Below are positions 32,957 through 42,360 of a stretch of 64,000 bases of DNA, piece after piece. The first letter of the stretch is position 1. Every line of letters starts with the position of its first letter. The notes beneath the pieces were generated by a model. It was given only the letters and a program-made list of their open reading frames with translations. It was not told the DNA's origin and searched no databases. The position numbers were made by a program, and so were the translations under genes. This DNA is from Salinispora vitiensis (lineage in GTDB: Bacteria; Actinomycetota; Actinomycetes; Mycobacteriales; Micromonosporaceae), in assembly GCF_000378825.1 (NCBI RefSeq), contig NZ_KB900388.1:1487947-1551946 (forward strand). Reading direction: 5' to 3'.

Positions 32957-33769
32957 TCACGGCGAGACACCGGTGGTCGTCCGGCCGCGGGACACCCGGC
33001 CGAGAATCAGCAACGCCACCAGGGTCGCGCCGAGCAGGATGAGCGTGGCCGCCGCTGCGTCGAACGTCCGACCCCGGTCTGTCAATGTAAAAACGGTGAC
33101 CGGCAACGTGCGCCAATCTGGCGGATACACCATGATCGTGGCACCGACCTCGCCCATCGACAACGCGACCGCGAGTGCGGCAGCCGCCGACATTGCCGGC
33201 AGCAGCATCGGCAGGCGGACCCGCCAAAGCACCAGCGCGGGCCGCGCCCCCAGCGACGCGGCGACCTGGGCGTACGAGTCGTCGATGCGGGTCAGCGCGC
33301 TGGACACGGTGGCGTAGGAAAAGGACAGGACGAGCACCAGGTGGGCGATCAACACGATCCAGCGCGTGCCGTTGAGCAGCAGCGGCGGTCGACTGTACGC
33401 GACCAGGAGCCCGAGCCCAACCACCACCGATGGAATGGCAACCGGTAGGTGTAGGAGCCCGTCGGCGCCTTTGCGCAGCCAGCGGGGTGCCGCGGCGAGC
33501 GCGAGCGCCGCCCAGGTGCCGACGGCCACCGCGGCCAGCCCGGCGACGGCCGCGGTCTGCAGGCTGACGAGGAGGCTAGCCTGGTTCTCGCCGGTCAGGG
33601 CGGAACCCAGGTGGGCGACGGTAAAGCCGCCGGGCAGGACGTCGTTCCACTCCGTAGCCAGTGCGGCAGCCACCAACACCGCCAGCGGCGCTGCCACGAT
33701 CACCAGGAAGACGGCGGCGAACAGCGCCCAGATGGGCCAGCGGGCGCTACGGGACCAGATCAGCACCAC
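32957..33769 (-). CDS. phnV: 2-aminoethylphosphonate-type ABC permease
   Basis: This integral membrane permease of the spermidine/putrescine-iron class has six helices and the EAA loop SLGARPALVLWRVRLPMLLP, which docks to the ATPase. GTG 33769 or 33766 follows an AAGGGGG site and overlaps the end of the preceding permease gene. It is the last gene of the phosphonate operon and forms the channel with the other permease. The gene name follows the Salmonella phnSTUV order; substrate is inferred from the catabolic genes upstream. Confidence 0.8.
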   Translation of the reverse strand: MVLIWSRSARWPIWALFAAVFLVIVAAPLAVLVAAALATEWNDVLPGGFTVAHLGSALTGENQASLLVSLQTAAVAGLAAVAVGTWAALALAAAPRWLRKGADGLLHLPVAIPSVVVGLGLLVAYSRPPLLLNGTRWIVLIAHLVLVLSFSYATVSSALTRIDDSYAQVAASLGARPALVLWRVRLPMLLPAMSAAAALAVALSMGEVGATIMVYPPDWRTLPVTVFTLTDRGRTFDAAAATLILLGATLVALLILGRVSRGRTTTGVSP

Positions 33770-34595
33770 GGGCCCCCTTACGTCTGAAGATCCGGCGATA
33801 GAGCAGGTAGAGCAGGACGGACAGGGCGACCTCGACGACGGCAACCACGCAGGCGCTCGGATAGTCGAACGTGACCACCCCCTTGGAGTGCACCAACATC
33901 GGCAACGTGATGACGTCCTTGGCGCCGATGAAAAGCACAATGCCAAACTCGTTGAGGGTCAACAGCAGGGTCAGCGCACCACCGGCGGCAACCGCCGGGG
34001 CTATTTCCGGCAGCACGACGCGGCGCAGGACCTGGCCTGGCCGAGCACCGAGGGAGGCGGCGACCGCGAGGCGTTCCGCCGGCAGGTGGGTGAGGGCGGC
34101 GAGGGCCGGCCGCATCACGAACGGCGTGTAGAAGGTGATCTCCGCGAGGATGACGCACCACCGTGAGTAGAGGAAGTCGCCGAGTTGAAGCACACCGGCG
34201 GCACCGTAGAGAAACGTGAAACTGAGCGCGATCAAGAAGGAGGGGAAAGCGAGTACGGTGTCGATCGCCCGGGCAGCCGCACCGGAACCAGGGAACGGGA
34301 CCAGCGCCAGTACCACAGCGAAGAAGGTGCCGAGCACGATGCAACCAGCGGTAGCGGCGCCCGCGATAAGCACGGTGTTGCCGATCGCCCGGTGAAACTC
34401 ACCTGCAGCCAGCACGGAGCGCCATGTCTCCAATGTTCTTACACCGTCCTCGTTGGTCACCGATTGGACGCCGACGAGCACGAGCGGGTAGATCAGGAAG
34501 CCGGCCAGCACCACCAATGGGGGAAGCGCCCAGAGCAGCGGCGAGACCCGGGTGGCGCGAGCGGGCCTTTCGACGGCGAGGGCCGCGGTGGTCAC
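33747..34595 (-). CDS. phnU: 2-aminoethylphosphonate-type ABC permease
   Basis: This permease of 282 residues has six helices and the EAA loop SLGARPGQVLRRVVLPEIAP. GTG 34595 overlaps the ATPase stop (GTGA). Its end overlaps the start of the second permease gene. It should form a heterodimeric channel with that protein. Confidence 0.82.
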   Translation of the reverse strand: MTTAALAVERPARATRVSPLLWALPPLVVLAGFLIYPLVLVGVQSVTNEDGVRTLETWRSVLAAGEFHRAIGNTVLIAGAATAGCIVLGTFFAVVLALVPFPGSGAAARAIDTVLAFPSFLIALSFTFLYGAAGVLQLGDFLYSRWCVILAEITFYTPFVMRPALAALTHLPAERLAVAASLGARPGQVLRRVVLPEIAPAVAAGGALTLLLTLNEFGIVLFIGAKDVITLPMLVHSKGVVTFDYPSACVVAVVEVALSVLLYLLYRRIFRRKGARGADLVP

Positions 34596-35728
34596 GCCAC
34601 ACCTGCCAAATTCTGCGGAGAGCTCTCGCCGGCGTCTCCGGCGGTTGACGCGGCACCCGCCCTGGCTACCACTGCGGCACCATGTTCCGGCAACCGAACC
34701 CGTACCGGGGAGCCGACCCGCGGTAGCCCGTCGACGCTGGGCACATCGGCATGCACGCTGACTCCGCCCGGCTCGTCGAGCCCGGCGATAAGACAGGTCA
34801 GGCGATAGTTTGCACCCCGCCACTGCAAGCCGGTGAGGACAGCTGCCAGGCCAGGCCCATCACGACGTACCCCGATAGTGTGTGGCCTTACCGCAAGCCG
34901 CACGTGGGCACCGGGAACGAGCGGTCCAGGCGCCATAGCGTTGACGGTGACCGCGCCCACGTCGACTGTGCCGTTGGCATCGCGAACCGTGGCTGGCAAG
35001 AGGTTAGCCCCGCCCAGGAAGGCAGCCGTGAACTCGCTGGGTGGCTGTCGGTAGAGACCCTGGGCGGTATCCAGATCGAGTAGTTCGGCCTCGCGCATGA
35101 CGGCGATCCGGTGTGCCAGAGTGAGCGCCTCGGTCTGATCGTGGGTGACATAGAGGATCGCGATGTCCGGGAGTTCGTCCCGAAGCTGACGCAGCTCGTC
35201 GAGCATGTCGGCGCGCAGCTGCGCGTCGAGGGCGGAGAGCGGTTCGTCGAGCAGTAGCACCGGCGGCCGGATCGCCAACGCGCGGGCGATCGCCACCCGC
35301 TGCTGCTGTCCGCCGGAAAGCTCTCGCGGGTAGCGGCGGCCATAGCGCTCCATACCGACGAGCTCCAGCATCTCCTCGACCCGTCGGGCTGACTCAGCGC
35401 GCCGCATCCGCCGAGCACGCAAGCCGAACCCGATGTTGTCGGCGACGGTGAGGTGCGGAAAGAGGGCATACTGCTGCACCACGACGCCGAGGCCACGCTT
35501 GTGTGGTGGCACCCCGGTGACGTCTTGGCCGGCGAGCAGGACCCGACCGGACGTCGGCCGGACGAATCCGGCCAGCGCTTTCAGGGCGGTTGACTTGCCC
35601 GACCCGGAGGGGCCGAGCAAGGCCACCGTCTCGCCGGTGGCTACGTCGAGCGAGAAATCCCGCAGCGCCGTGACCTGCCCGTAGCGGACGCTGACGCGGT
35701 CAAACTGGACCGCCGACGACTCGGTCAT
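34592..35728 (-). CDS. phnT: 2-aminoethylphosphonate-type ABC ATPase
   Basis: The 378-residue PotA/FbpC-class ATPase shows Walker A GPSGSGKST (39-47), LSGGQQQRVAIARAL, Walker B LLLDEPLSALD, the His switch VTHDQTEALTLAHR and a C-terminal TOBE domain from ~240. It lies between the binding protein and the two permeases, all coupled. TIGR-class AEP transporters in actinobacteria have this layout. Confidence 0.85.
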   Translation of the reverse strand: MTESSAVQFDRVSVRYGQVTALRDFSLDVATGETVALLGPSGSGKSTALKALAGFVRPTSGRVLLAGQDVTGVPPHKRGLGVVVQQYALFPHLTVADNIGFGLRARRMRRAESARRVEEMLELVGMERYGRRYPRELSGGQQQRVAIARALAIRPPVLLLDEPLSALDAQLRADMLDELRQLRDELPDIAILYVTHDQTEALTLAHRIAVMREAELLDLDTAQGLYRQPPSEFTAAFLGGANLLPATVRDANGTVDVGAVTVNAMAPGPLVPGAHVRLAVRPHTIGVRRDGPGLAAVLTGLQWRGANYRLTCLIAGLDEPGGVSVHADVPSVDGLPRVGSPVRVRLPEHGAAVVARAGAASTAGDAGESSPQNLAGVA

Positions 35729-35806
35729 ACCGTGATCCTCCTTGGATCCGCTTTCCGGCCCGCACTGGCGAGGACCGGAGACAGCGGTGGGACTGGGTGC
35801 GGTCGA

Positions 35807-36850
35807 TCAGGCCAGACCGAGGGCCGTGTTGTAGGCAGCGATGTCCGCGTCCATTTCCGTCAGGATCTTGGCCCAGTCGGCTGGCCAAACCTCCACGCCC
35901 TGCAGCACCTGCTCAACCTGCTGGAATTGGGCGTCGGTGGGCTTGACATCGGCGCGCACCGGAACCCCGTACGCCTGCTGGGACACCTGCTCCTGGGCGG
36001 ACGCGGAGAGCAGGAAGTCGGCCAGCTCGCGACCAGCATCGGCGTGTGGGGCATCGGCCGCTAGGCCCATGGTGTAGGGGATGGACAAGGTAGAGGCTTT
36101 GCCGTCCGGACCGGTCGGAAAGAAGATCTCGAAGTTGGACCTGTCGTTGTTGATCGACGCGAGATTCATCTGGACGTCACCGTTGGCCACGTAGATCTCG
36201 CCCTTGCTGACTTTGGGCTGCAACTTGCCCGTGGACGACGACGGCCCGACGTTGTTGGCCTCGAGCTTCGCCAGGAACTCTAGGGCCTTGTCCTTGCCGA
36301 GGAGGTGCTGCAGGTGCAGCAGCACGGCGGTACCGTCGCCGGCCTGGCCGGGCGTCGAGTACTGCAACTTTTGGGCGAAGGTGGGGCTGAGTAGCTCGTC
36401 GAACGTCTTCGGGGCGGCGTCAAGCTTGTCCGGGTTGTAAATGAAGCAAAGGTAGTTGTTTACCAACGGCACGTAGGTGTCGGTCGCGCCGGTCACCTGG
36501 TCGGCGCCGGCCGGCGTGTAGGGCTGCAGCAGACCGTCGGCGTCGGCCTTCTGGATGTACGGCGGCAACGTGACGACGAGGTCCGCCTGGACGTTCGCCT
36601 TCTCCTTCTGCAGCCGGGAGACGACCTCACCGGAGCCGGCCTCGATCATCTGCACCGTGATGCCGGTCTGCTTTTCGAACTCGACGAACTGCTTGCTGTA
36701 CCAGTCGCCGAGGCCATCAGCGGAGTAGACGGTTACGGTTGTGTCACTGTCGGCCCCACCGGAGGCGGAGGTGCCTGATCCACATGCGGCGAGGGCGAGT
36801 GAGGCCGCCGCGGCGGTAGCGAGGGCTAGCGGGAGGCGTCGCATGGCCAT
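35807..36850 (-). CDS. phnS: Phosphonate ABC transporter substrate-binding lipoprotein
   Basis: The 347-residue exported lipoprotein has a signal peptide ending in the lipobox LAAC with Cys23. The mature part opens DTTVTVYSADGLGDWYSKQF and resembles iron/thiamin/AEP-type periplasmic binding proteins of the extracellular solute-binding family 1 class (VTLPPYIQKADADGLLQPYT). ATG 36850 overlaps the hydrolase stop by one base (TAATG). Ligand assignment to aminoethylphosphonates rests on the operon. Confidence 0.82.
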   Translation of the reverse strand: MAMRRLPLALATAAAASLALAACGSGTSASGGADSDTTVTVYSADGLGDWYSKQFVEFEKQTGITVQMIEAGSGEVVSRLQKEKANVQADLVVTLPPYIQKADADGLLQPYTPAGADQVTGATDTYVPLVNNYLCFIYNPDKLDAAPKTFDELLSPTFAQKLQYSTPGQAGDGTAVLLHLQHLLGKDKALEFLAKLEANNVGPSSSTGKLQPKVSKGEIYVANGDVQMNLASINNDRSNFEIFFPTGPDGKASTLSIPYTMGLAADAPHADAGRELADFLLSASAQEQVSQQAYGVPVRADVKPTDAQFQQVEQVLQGVEVWPADWAKILTEMDADIAAYNTALGLA

Positions 36851-37539
36851 TACTCCTCAGGGGTGTCGGTGGGAAGAAGCAGGGTCTCGAGATCGCCGAC
36901 GGAGTGGAGAACGTGGGTAGCTCCGGCAGCACGCAGTGTGGCGGCATCGTGCGCGCCGGTGCGTACTCCGGCGACGATGGCGGCACCGGCGCGACGGCCG
37001 GCGAGCACGTCCGAGGCGGTGTCACCGACGGTGGCAACCTGTCGGACGTCGTCGACCCCCAGCCGCAACAGAGCGGTGAGCACCAAGTCGGGATAGGGAC
37101 GCCCTCGGCCGGCCTCGGCGGGCACCAGGGTCAGATCAGTTAGGTCCTGCCAGCCCAGGGCGGAGAGGATGCGGTCGGCGGTAGCCCGGGAGAAGCCGGT
37201 GGTGAGCGCGGTACGCACCCCAGCAGCACGGAGCTTGGTGATCAATTGCTCGGCCCCGGCGATCGGTGCGCAGAGTCCGGCGTCCACGAGAAGCTCGTAT
37301 GCCCGCTCAAACGCACCATTGAGACTCCGGGCCGCCGCCTCATCGCCCCCGCTGAGGTGCCGGAATACAGTGATTTTTGATTCGCCCATGGTGTCGCGCA
37401 CGTAGCGCAGCGCAGTGTCCCGGCCGATGGCGATCGAGTCGACCTCATCAAGTGCACGAGTGAATGCCTGCTCGACGAGGCCGTCGTCGGCGACCGTGGT
37501 GCCGGCCATGTCGAAACAGACGAGTCGCGTCGTACCCAT
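36850..37539 (-). CDS. Phosphonatase-like (PhnX-like) HAD hydrolase
   Basis: The HAD-superfamily enzyme reads CFDMAGTT near the N-terminus (nucleophile Asp10, with Thr after AGT), as PhnX has DWAGTT. Lys55 in MGESKITVFRHL aligns with the Schiff-base lysine of phosphonoacetaldehyde hydrolase. Later motifs are LTTGFSR and VGDTASDVLAGRRAGAA (Mg-binding acidic pair). It should cleave the C-P bond of phosphonoacetaldehyde to acetaldehyde and phosphate. I chose ATG 37539; a GTG at 37551 overlapping the oxidoreductase stop is possible. Confidence 0.82.
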   Translation of the reverse strand: MGTTRLVCFDMAGTTVADDGLVEQAFTRALDEVDSIAIGRDTALRYVRDTMGESKITVFRHLSGGDEAAARSLNGAFERAYELLVDAGLCAPIAGAEQLITKLRAAGVRTALTTGFSRATADRILSALGWQDLTDLTLVPAEAGRGRPYPDLVLTALLRLGVDDVRQVATVGDTASDVLAGRRAGAAIVAGVRTGAHDAATLRAAGATHVLHSVGDLETLLLPTDTPEE

Positions 37540-37547
37540 CAGGGCGC

Positions 37548-38666
37548 TCACCAGTTCAGCTCTTCCGCGGTCTGCTCGGCAATCGCCGGCGCGCAGGTCA
37601 TACCCCGTCCGCCCGGCCCGGTGACCACGACGCCGTTGGCGCCGACCCGCTGGCGTTGCACGATCTCGTTCGGGTCGAGGCACTGGGCGTAGACGCCGTG
37701 CCAACGGCGCCGGATCGCCGGCAGCGGCCGGCCAAGCAATGCCGAGGCGACCTCGACGAGGTGTTCGTAGGGCTCCTCGACCTGGTCGAAGGCGAACGGC
37801 TCGGCGTAGGCGTGGGTGTCGCCGATGGTCAGGCCACCGTCTAGGCGTTGCACCATCAACAGCTGCATGGCATGTTCGGCGGCGACCGGCGGTTGCGGCT
37901 GGACGGAGTTCATCTCGTCGAGCTGCGGCCCCCGGTAACCGGGGTAGTAGCGGAAGGTGTCCCCGTCGGCGACCGAGGTGGTTAGCGGCACATCGAGCGG
38001 CGCGGTCTGGGCCATCTGCAACCAGACTCGGCGCACCGGCAGGTTGGGGGCGAGTTCGCGGACCAGGCCGGTGAGTACCGCGCCGGTGGCCAGGATGACC
38101 TGGTCACCAACGTGCACGTCGCCGTGGTCGTCCCGGACTCCGCGATCGTTGAGGTCACGCACCTCCCGGCCCGGCAACCACTGGTAGCGGTGGCTGGCGG
38201 CGAGCGCCGCACGCAGTGCCGGCAACGCCACCCGGGATTCCACGGCGGCGTCGCGCTCGCACCAGAGGGCGGCGGCGAAGTCGCCGCCAAGGGCCGGGTT
38301 GACCACCCGCGTCTCGTCCCGGTCGAGCAGCTTGAAGCCACGGGCCGGGGCGTCGGGAGCCGCCGCGGCGGCTTCGGCGACGGCGACTTCCTCGGGGGTT
38401 CGACAGACGGCGAGTGACCCGTTGGCTCGGAAGCCAATGCCGGCCACCTCGGTGCCGATCTCCTCCCAGAGTTCGCGAGCCCGCAGGGCGGTCTCCAACT
38501 CGGCACCGCTGGCGCGTCCAGAAACCCAGACCAGGCCGAAGTTGCGGACGGTCGCGCCGCGCGCTTCCTGTTCCCGTTCCAGATGCAGCACCTCGTGGCC
38601 GCGTCGGATGGCCTGCCAGGCGTGCATGGTGCCGAGCACTCCGCCGCCCACGATGATCATTCGCAT
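37548..38666 (-). CDS. FAD-dependent amine oxidase/dehydrogenase of phosphonate breakdown
   Basis: The 372-residue DAO-fold flavoprotein has an N-terminal FAD motif MIIVGGGVLGTMHAW and a C-terminal GPGGRGMTCAPAIAE block. Members of this family sit in aminoethylphosphonate operons and are known to oxidise N-methylated aminoethylphosphonate (PbfD-like) to phosphonoacetaldehyde. The product would feed the hydrolase encoded next. It is the first gene of the six-gene operon and starts downstream of the putative GntR site at 38752-38767. Confidence 0.8.
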   Translation of the reverse strand: MRMIIVGGGVLGTMHAWQAIRRGHEVLHLEREQEARGATVRNFGLVWVSGRASGAELETALRARELWEEIGTEVAGIGFRANGSLAVCRTPEEVAVAEAAAAAPDAPARGFKLLDRDETRVVNPALGGDFAAALWCERDAAVESRVALPALRAALAASHRYQWLPGREVRDLNDRGVRDDHGDVHVGDQVILATGAVLTGLVRELAPNLPVRRVWLQMAQTAPLDVPLTTSVADGDTFRYYPGYRGPQLDEMNSVQPQPPVAAEHAMQLLMVQRLDGGLTIGDTHAYAEPFAFDQVEEPYEHLVEVASALLGRPLPAIRRRWHGVYAQCLDPNEIVQRQRVGANGVVVTGPGGRGMTCAPAIAEQTAEELNW

Positions 38667-38751
38667 GTTCTCTCCCTTGCTCAGCGAGCAGCTTTGGGGA
38701 GAGCCTTGACCTCCAGGTGCAGGAAGGATGACGCGCCGGTGAATGAGCCCG

Positions 38752-38767
38752 AAAGGTTCGTACCTTT
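38752..38767. promoter_or_regulatory. Probable GntR operator upstream of the phosphonate operon
   Basis: The palindrome AAAGGTTCGTACCTTT has 6-bp perfect arms around four bases. It lies 86 bases upstream of the oxidoreductase start and just downstream of the GntR gene. HutC-type regulators often bind similar short dyads. Confidence 0.55.
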
Positions 38768-38812
38768 AGCAGCAATCGATGCGCGTGCCCGGTCGGTCGA
38801 ACGAAACCCAGG

Positions 38813-39553
38813 TCAGCCGAGAAGTCGGGTGGCGAACCCGATCCGGTCACCGCGATACAGGGAACGAACTCGCTCAATCGGCACCCGGTCCTGGTCCGCC
38901 GAGACCCGCTGCATGAGCAGCATCGGCTGGGCCGGGTTCGTGCCCAGCAGCATCGCCTCTCGCGGGTTGGCCAGCACGGTCTCGATGCGCTCGGTAGCCT
39001 CGGCATAGCGAATGCCGTACCGGTCGATCATGTGCTGGTAGAGCGAGCCGGTCCCGTCGAAATCAGTCATCAGGTCGGCGAACCGGCGCACCGGCAGGTA
39101 GGTGCTCTCCAGCCCCAACGGCTCGCCATCAGCAAGCAGTACCCGCTCCAGGTGCACCACCTCGTCAGTGGCAGCTACGCCCAGATCCGCCGCGAGCGAG
39201 TCACCGGCGGGCTGACGGTCGATCATGACCACACGACGGCTCGGCTGGTGGCCCATCGTGTGTAGCGCCTCGGTGTAGCTGTGCAGGCCAAGCGGCTGGA
39301 ACAGCTTGGGAGCGGCGACGAACGTGCCGCGTCCACGGTACGCGCGCAGGCGTCCCTCCATGGTCAGCTCGGAGATCGCCTGCCGTAACGTGGAGCGAGC
39401 CACCCCGTATGTCGCAGCGAGCTGGCGTTCCGGCGGCAGCAGGGCACCCTCCCCCAGTTCGGCCAGGAGATCAACCAGTCGGTTTTTGACCACGAAATAC
39501 TTGGGAACCCGACCATGCTCGGGCACTCCCTCACGAACCGCCTCGACAAACAC
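38813..39553 (-). CDS. GntR/HutC-family regulator of phosphonate genes
   Basis: The 246-residue protein has an N-terminal winged helix (LLPPERQLAATYGVARSTLR, QAISELTMEGRLRAYRGRG) and a C-terminal UTRA ligand domain from ~95 (VLLADGEPLGLESTYLPVRR). Same strand and directly upstream of the operon. It probably responds to an aminoethylphosphonate or an intermediate. Regulators of this type are called PhnR in aminoethylphosphonate operons. Confidence 0.85.
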   Translation of the reverse strand: MFVEAVREGVPEHGRVPKYFVVKNRLVDLLAELGEGALLPPERQLAATYGVARSTLRQAISELTMEGRLRAYRGRGTFVAAPKLFQPLGLHSYTEALHTMGHQPSRRVVMIDRQPAGDSLAADLGVAATDEVVHLERVLLADGEPLGLESTYLPVRRFADLMTDFDGTGSLYQHMIDRYGIRYAEATERIETVLANPREAMLLGTNPAQPMLLMQRVSADQDRVPIERVRSLYRGDRIGFATRLLG

Positions 39554-40229
39554 CGGCTGACCCTAACCCCGCAGAGGCGCACCGCCCACCCTGGAAGCCG
39601 GCCGGGTAAGGCAGGCCGCACGACCCGGTTTCGCCGTCATCGCCGGCACCTTGGACGCTCGTCCCACGGCGACCCAGACTCTCGCCCATCCGGCAGCGGC
39701 CGACGCGGTGACGTTGCGTCGCGCCGACGAAGCAGCCAAGATCGTCGGGCATCAGGTTCCCGGTCTCGACGTGTGGGCACCGCGCCTACTCACGTACGCC
39801 AGTGGTGTGTGACGGCCACCGACCCGGCCCGTAAACAGACGCCGCGTGAGCGGCTCGCTGATCCGCTCGGCTCACTGGCAGCGTTCGTGGTGGATAGGAA
39901 TGTGGCGGCCAAGGGCTTGGCCGCATGCACGGTCGGTGTCATAGAGCATCGCCTGGAGCGCCGCCCGTTCTGCCGCGGCCCAGTCGACCTCCTGGGCCTC
40001 GTACTCCTCCGGTTCCGCCCAGCGGAACGCCCGCCATCACGTCCGAAAGAAGGACCCACGCGTTGCGGGTCCGTACCGCCAGGTGGAGATGCCCCTGGTT
40101 CGTCCTCGAAGCCCGGCGCACGGACCCGGTGCGGCCCGTGAGAATTCCGCTCGGTGCGCTATCGGGGCGCATTCACGGCGACATCGTGCTGCCGATACCG
40201 CGCTCGTCGGGCACGCCCGACGCGCCTGG
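39554..40229. other. Degraded coding debris, no intact gene
   Basis: The plus strand at ~39625-39780 reads FAVIAGTLDARPTATQTLAH and EAAKIVGHQVPGLDVWAP, not recognised. On the minus strand at ~39950-40110 two frames give HLHLAVRTRNAWVLLSDVMA and then FRWAEPEEYEAQEVDWAAAE, apparently one gene with a frameshift, also not recognised. No start or ribosome-binding site is convincing. Confidence 0.45.
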
Positions 40230-41549
40230 TCAGTGCGGAAGGGCGGACTCGGCGACGGTCGCGCCCCGGGCGTCGGGCACCCGGGGAGTGGGCGTCAGCC
40301 GTAGGTAGGCCACGCTCGCGAGCGCGACGACCGCGGCGGCGCACAGCCAGACCGTGGCGACGCCGACGCTGTCCACGATCGCGCCGAACCCGAAGGAGGC
40401 GATGACCGCACCGGCGTTGGTGCTCATCGAGTACGCCGACAGGACGCTGGCCCGCCGGCCGGCGGGACTGGCGCGATGCAGCAGTGTCTGGTTGAGGGGG
40501 GCGCGCAACTCCAGCAGAAGGTACACGAACAGGAAGGCGGTCGCGGCGACGGCGAAGGTGGGAGCGACGGCCAGCGCGACGATCGCGGCGGCGAGGAGCG
40601 TGAAGAGCGCCCCGCAGACGATCCGCGCGTGGCGGGCGGCGGCGGCCGGTAGCCGGGCGGCGATGAGCGAGCCGATGGCGCCGACCAGTGTGGAGCCGGC
40701 GACGAGCAGGCCGGCCATGGTGGTGGTGGCCGACGGATCGGCCAGGAGATCGGCAAGGGCTGGCTGCCAGAACGCTTCCACCGCACCGATACCGACACCG
40801 ACCGCGAGGCCCGTGATGAGGATCAGGCGCAGGCTCCCCCGCTGGACCGAGAAGGTCACGCTCTCGCGGATGACGCCGGGAACGTTCCTCAGCTCGGCCA
40901 GTCCGGCCCGGGCACTCTTGCTGCCCTCGCCACCGCGCACCAGCGCGAGCAGTGCGACGATCTGGAGCAGACCGCAGAGCACCGCCAGGGCGAACGGCAA
41001 CGCCGAGGTCGGGAGGTCGACGGGGAGTTGCTCCTTCGGCAGGAGGGACACGCCGACGGCGGCACCGGATCCGATGAGCACGGCCACGTTGGTGAGGAAC
41101 ATGGCGCCACCGATGGCGGGACGGACGTCGGCGGCCGGCTCCCGGGCGTAGACACGGTCGACGTACCACGCCTCGAGCGCGCCGGAGGCGAGCGCACGGC
41201 CGATGCCGCCCAGGATCATCGCGACCGTGAGGGCCACCATCGTCGGAGCCAGCGCGAACCCCAGATAGAAGGCCGTCTCGAGGAGCGCGGCGATGATCAG
41301 CACCGGCCGGTTGCCCAACACGTCCGCCAACGTGCCGGTCGGCAGCTCGAGGAGCGCCGACGTGGCGTTGTAGACCCCGAACAGCACGCCGATCTGACCG
41401 AGGCCCAGGCCCCGGTCCAGCGGCAGCAGGGCCAGCACGGGCAGGGCCAAACCGAGGGGCAGCCAGCGGAGGAAATGGCAGGTCCAGTACGTCCATCGCA
41501 GGCCGGCGATGTCGCCGCCAACTCGGGTGCGAGGGATACGGTCAGTCAT
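40230..41549 (-). CDS. MFS transporter
   Basis: The 439-residue protein starts MTDRIPRTRVGGDIAGLRWT and has about 12 hydrophobic segments, with motif-A-like LPTGTLADVLGNR after helix 2. It resembles the Bcr/CmlA-like and TetA-like actinobacterial pumps. ATG 41549 overlaps the ArsR stop by eight bases, so it is co-expressed with, and probably controlled by, that regulator. The substrate is unknown. Confidence 0.85.
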   Translation of the reverse strand: MTDRIPRTRVGGDIAGLRWTYWTCHFLRWLPLGLALPVLALLPLDRGLGLGQIGVLFGVYNATSALLELPTGTLADVLGNRPVLIIAALLETAFYLGFALAPTMVALTVAMILGGIGRALASGALEAWYVDRVYAREPAADVRPAIGGAMFLTNVAVLIGSGAAVGVSLLPKEQLPVDLPTSALPFALAVLCGLLQIVALLALVRGGEGSKSARAGLAELRNVPGVIRESVTFSVQRGSLRLILITGLAVGVGIGAVEAFWQPALADLLADPSATTTMAGLLVAGSTLVGAIGSLIAARLPAAAARHARIVCGALFTLLAAAIVALAVAPTFAVAATAFLFVYLLLELRAPLNQTLLHRASPAGRRASVLSAYSMSTNAGAVIASFGFGAIVDSVGVATVWLCAAAVVALASVAYLRLTPTPRVPDARGATVAESALPH

Positions 41550-42177
41550 CGGACGGTTCGCCTCGGGGCGTGACGGTCGGCTGCTCCTCGTCGGCGACGG
41601 GTGGCGGCTCGTCCGGCACCCCGAAGGCGAAGAGTCGCACCGGTCGGACCGCGGCGCCCGCCCGCTCACCGCCGTGACGTCGCTGTGCCCGGGCCACCAC
41701 CTGCCTGACTTCCTCCGCGACCTCGGTCAATTCCTCGGAGGTGAGCAGAACGGTGTCCGTGATGACGAAGGCCGCCTCCCGCCAGGAGCCGGGGTACCGC
41801 TCCTGCGCTGTCTCGTATTCGGAGAGCGCGGCCAGACCGTGCGCGGTCAGTTGGCGCCGCAGGGCCGCTGCCGCCGCGGCGGTCTTAGGGGCGGAATTGG
41901 CACCCGATGCCCAGCGGAAGCCACGCGCGACTGCCTGCCAGGGCCGGTCGCGTCCTCCGCCCGGTCGGGGCGCGTCGACGACGAAGCCGAACTTGGCGAG
42001 CTGGCTCAGGTGGTAGCTGGCCGAGGGTGCGGAGACTCCGAGCTGCCCGGCGAGTTCGGTCGCGGTGGCGGCGCCCTGCTGCGCCAGCAGGCGGAGCAGG
42101 GCCAGGCGCAGCGGATGCGCCAGCCCCCGCATGACGCGTGGATCGGTCAGATCCAGGTGATCGGGAATGTCCGCCAT
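41542..42177 (-). CDS. ArsR-family (HTH_20) regulator
   Basis: The 211-residue protein has a winged helix MRGLAHPLRLALLRLLAQQG, AATATELAGQLGVSAPSASY and HLSQLAKFGFV. It lacks the metal-binding Cys box of ArsR/SmtB and belongs to the longer helical subgroup that commonly precedes an MFS gene. Its ATG lies inside an AT-rich palindrome (42177-42201), which suggests autorepression. Confidence 0.85.
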   Translation of the reverse strand: MADIPDHLDLTDPRVMRGLAHPLRLALLRLLAQQGAATATELAGQLGVSAPSASYHLSQLAKFGFVVDAPRPGGGRDRPWQAVARGFRWASGANSAPKTAAAAAALRRQLTAHGLAALSEYETAQERYPGSWREAAFVITDTVLLTSEELTEVAEEVRQVVARAQRRHGGERAGAAVRPVRLFAFGVPDEPPPVADEEQPTVTPRGEPSDD

Positions 42178-42201
42178 CTTTTCAAGATATCTTAAAAAAG
42201 A
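42177..42201. promoter_or_regulatory. AT-rich operator overlapping the arsR-like start codon
   Basis: The core AAGATATCTT (42184-42193) is a perfect palindrome, extended outward by TCTTTT and AAAAGA arms. It covers the ATG of the regulator and is far more AT-rich than anything nearby. Confidence 0.65.
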
Positions 42202-42360
42202 ATCTGTTCCAGGATCCGCCCCGCTCGTTCCGTGTCGAACCGCCGGCCGGCGAGTTTGAGCGGCAGCACGACGTTCTCCAGCACGGTCAGCGTGGGCAGG
42301 AGGTTGTACTGCTGGAACACGAACCCGATCCGTTCCTCCACCAGTCGCAAAGCCTCCGCA
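42192..42360 (-). pseudogene. MacB-type ABC ATPase fragment
   Basis: The frame reads [20 protein letters not shown] and [13 protein letters not shown], the Q-loop region of MacB/LolD ATPases, then stops. The Walker motifs and the signature are missing. Upstream codons do not belong to the family. Confidence 0.7.
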
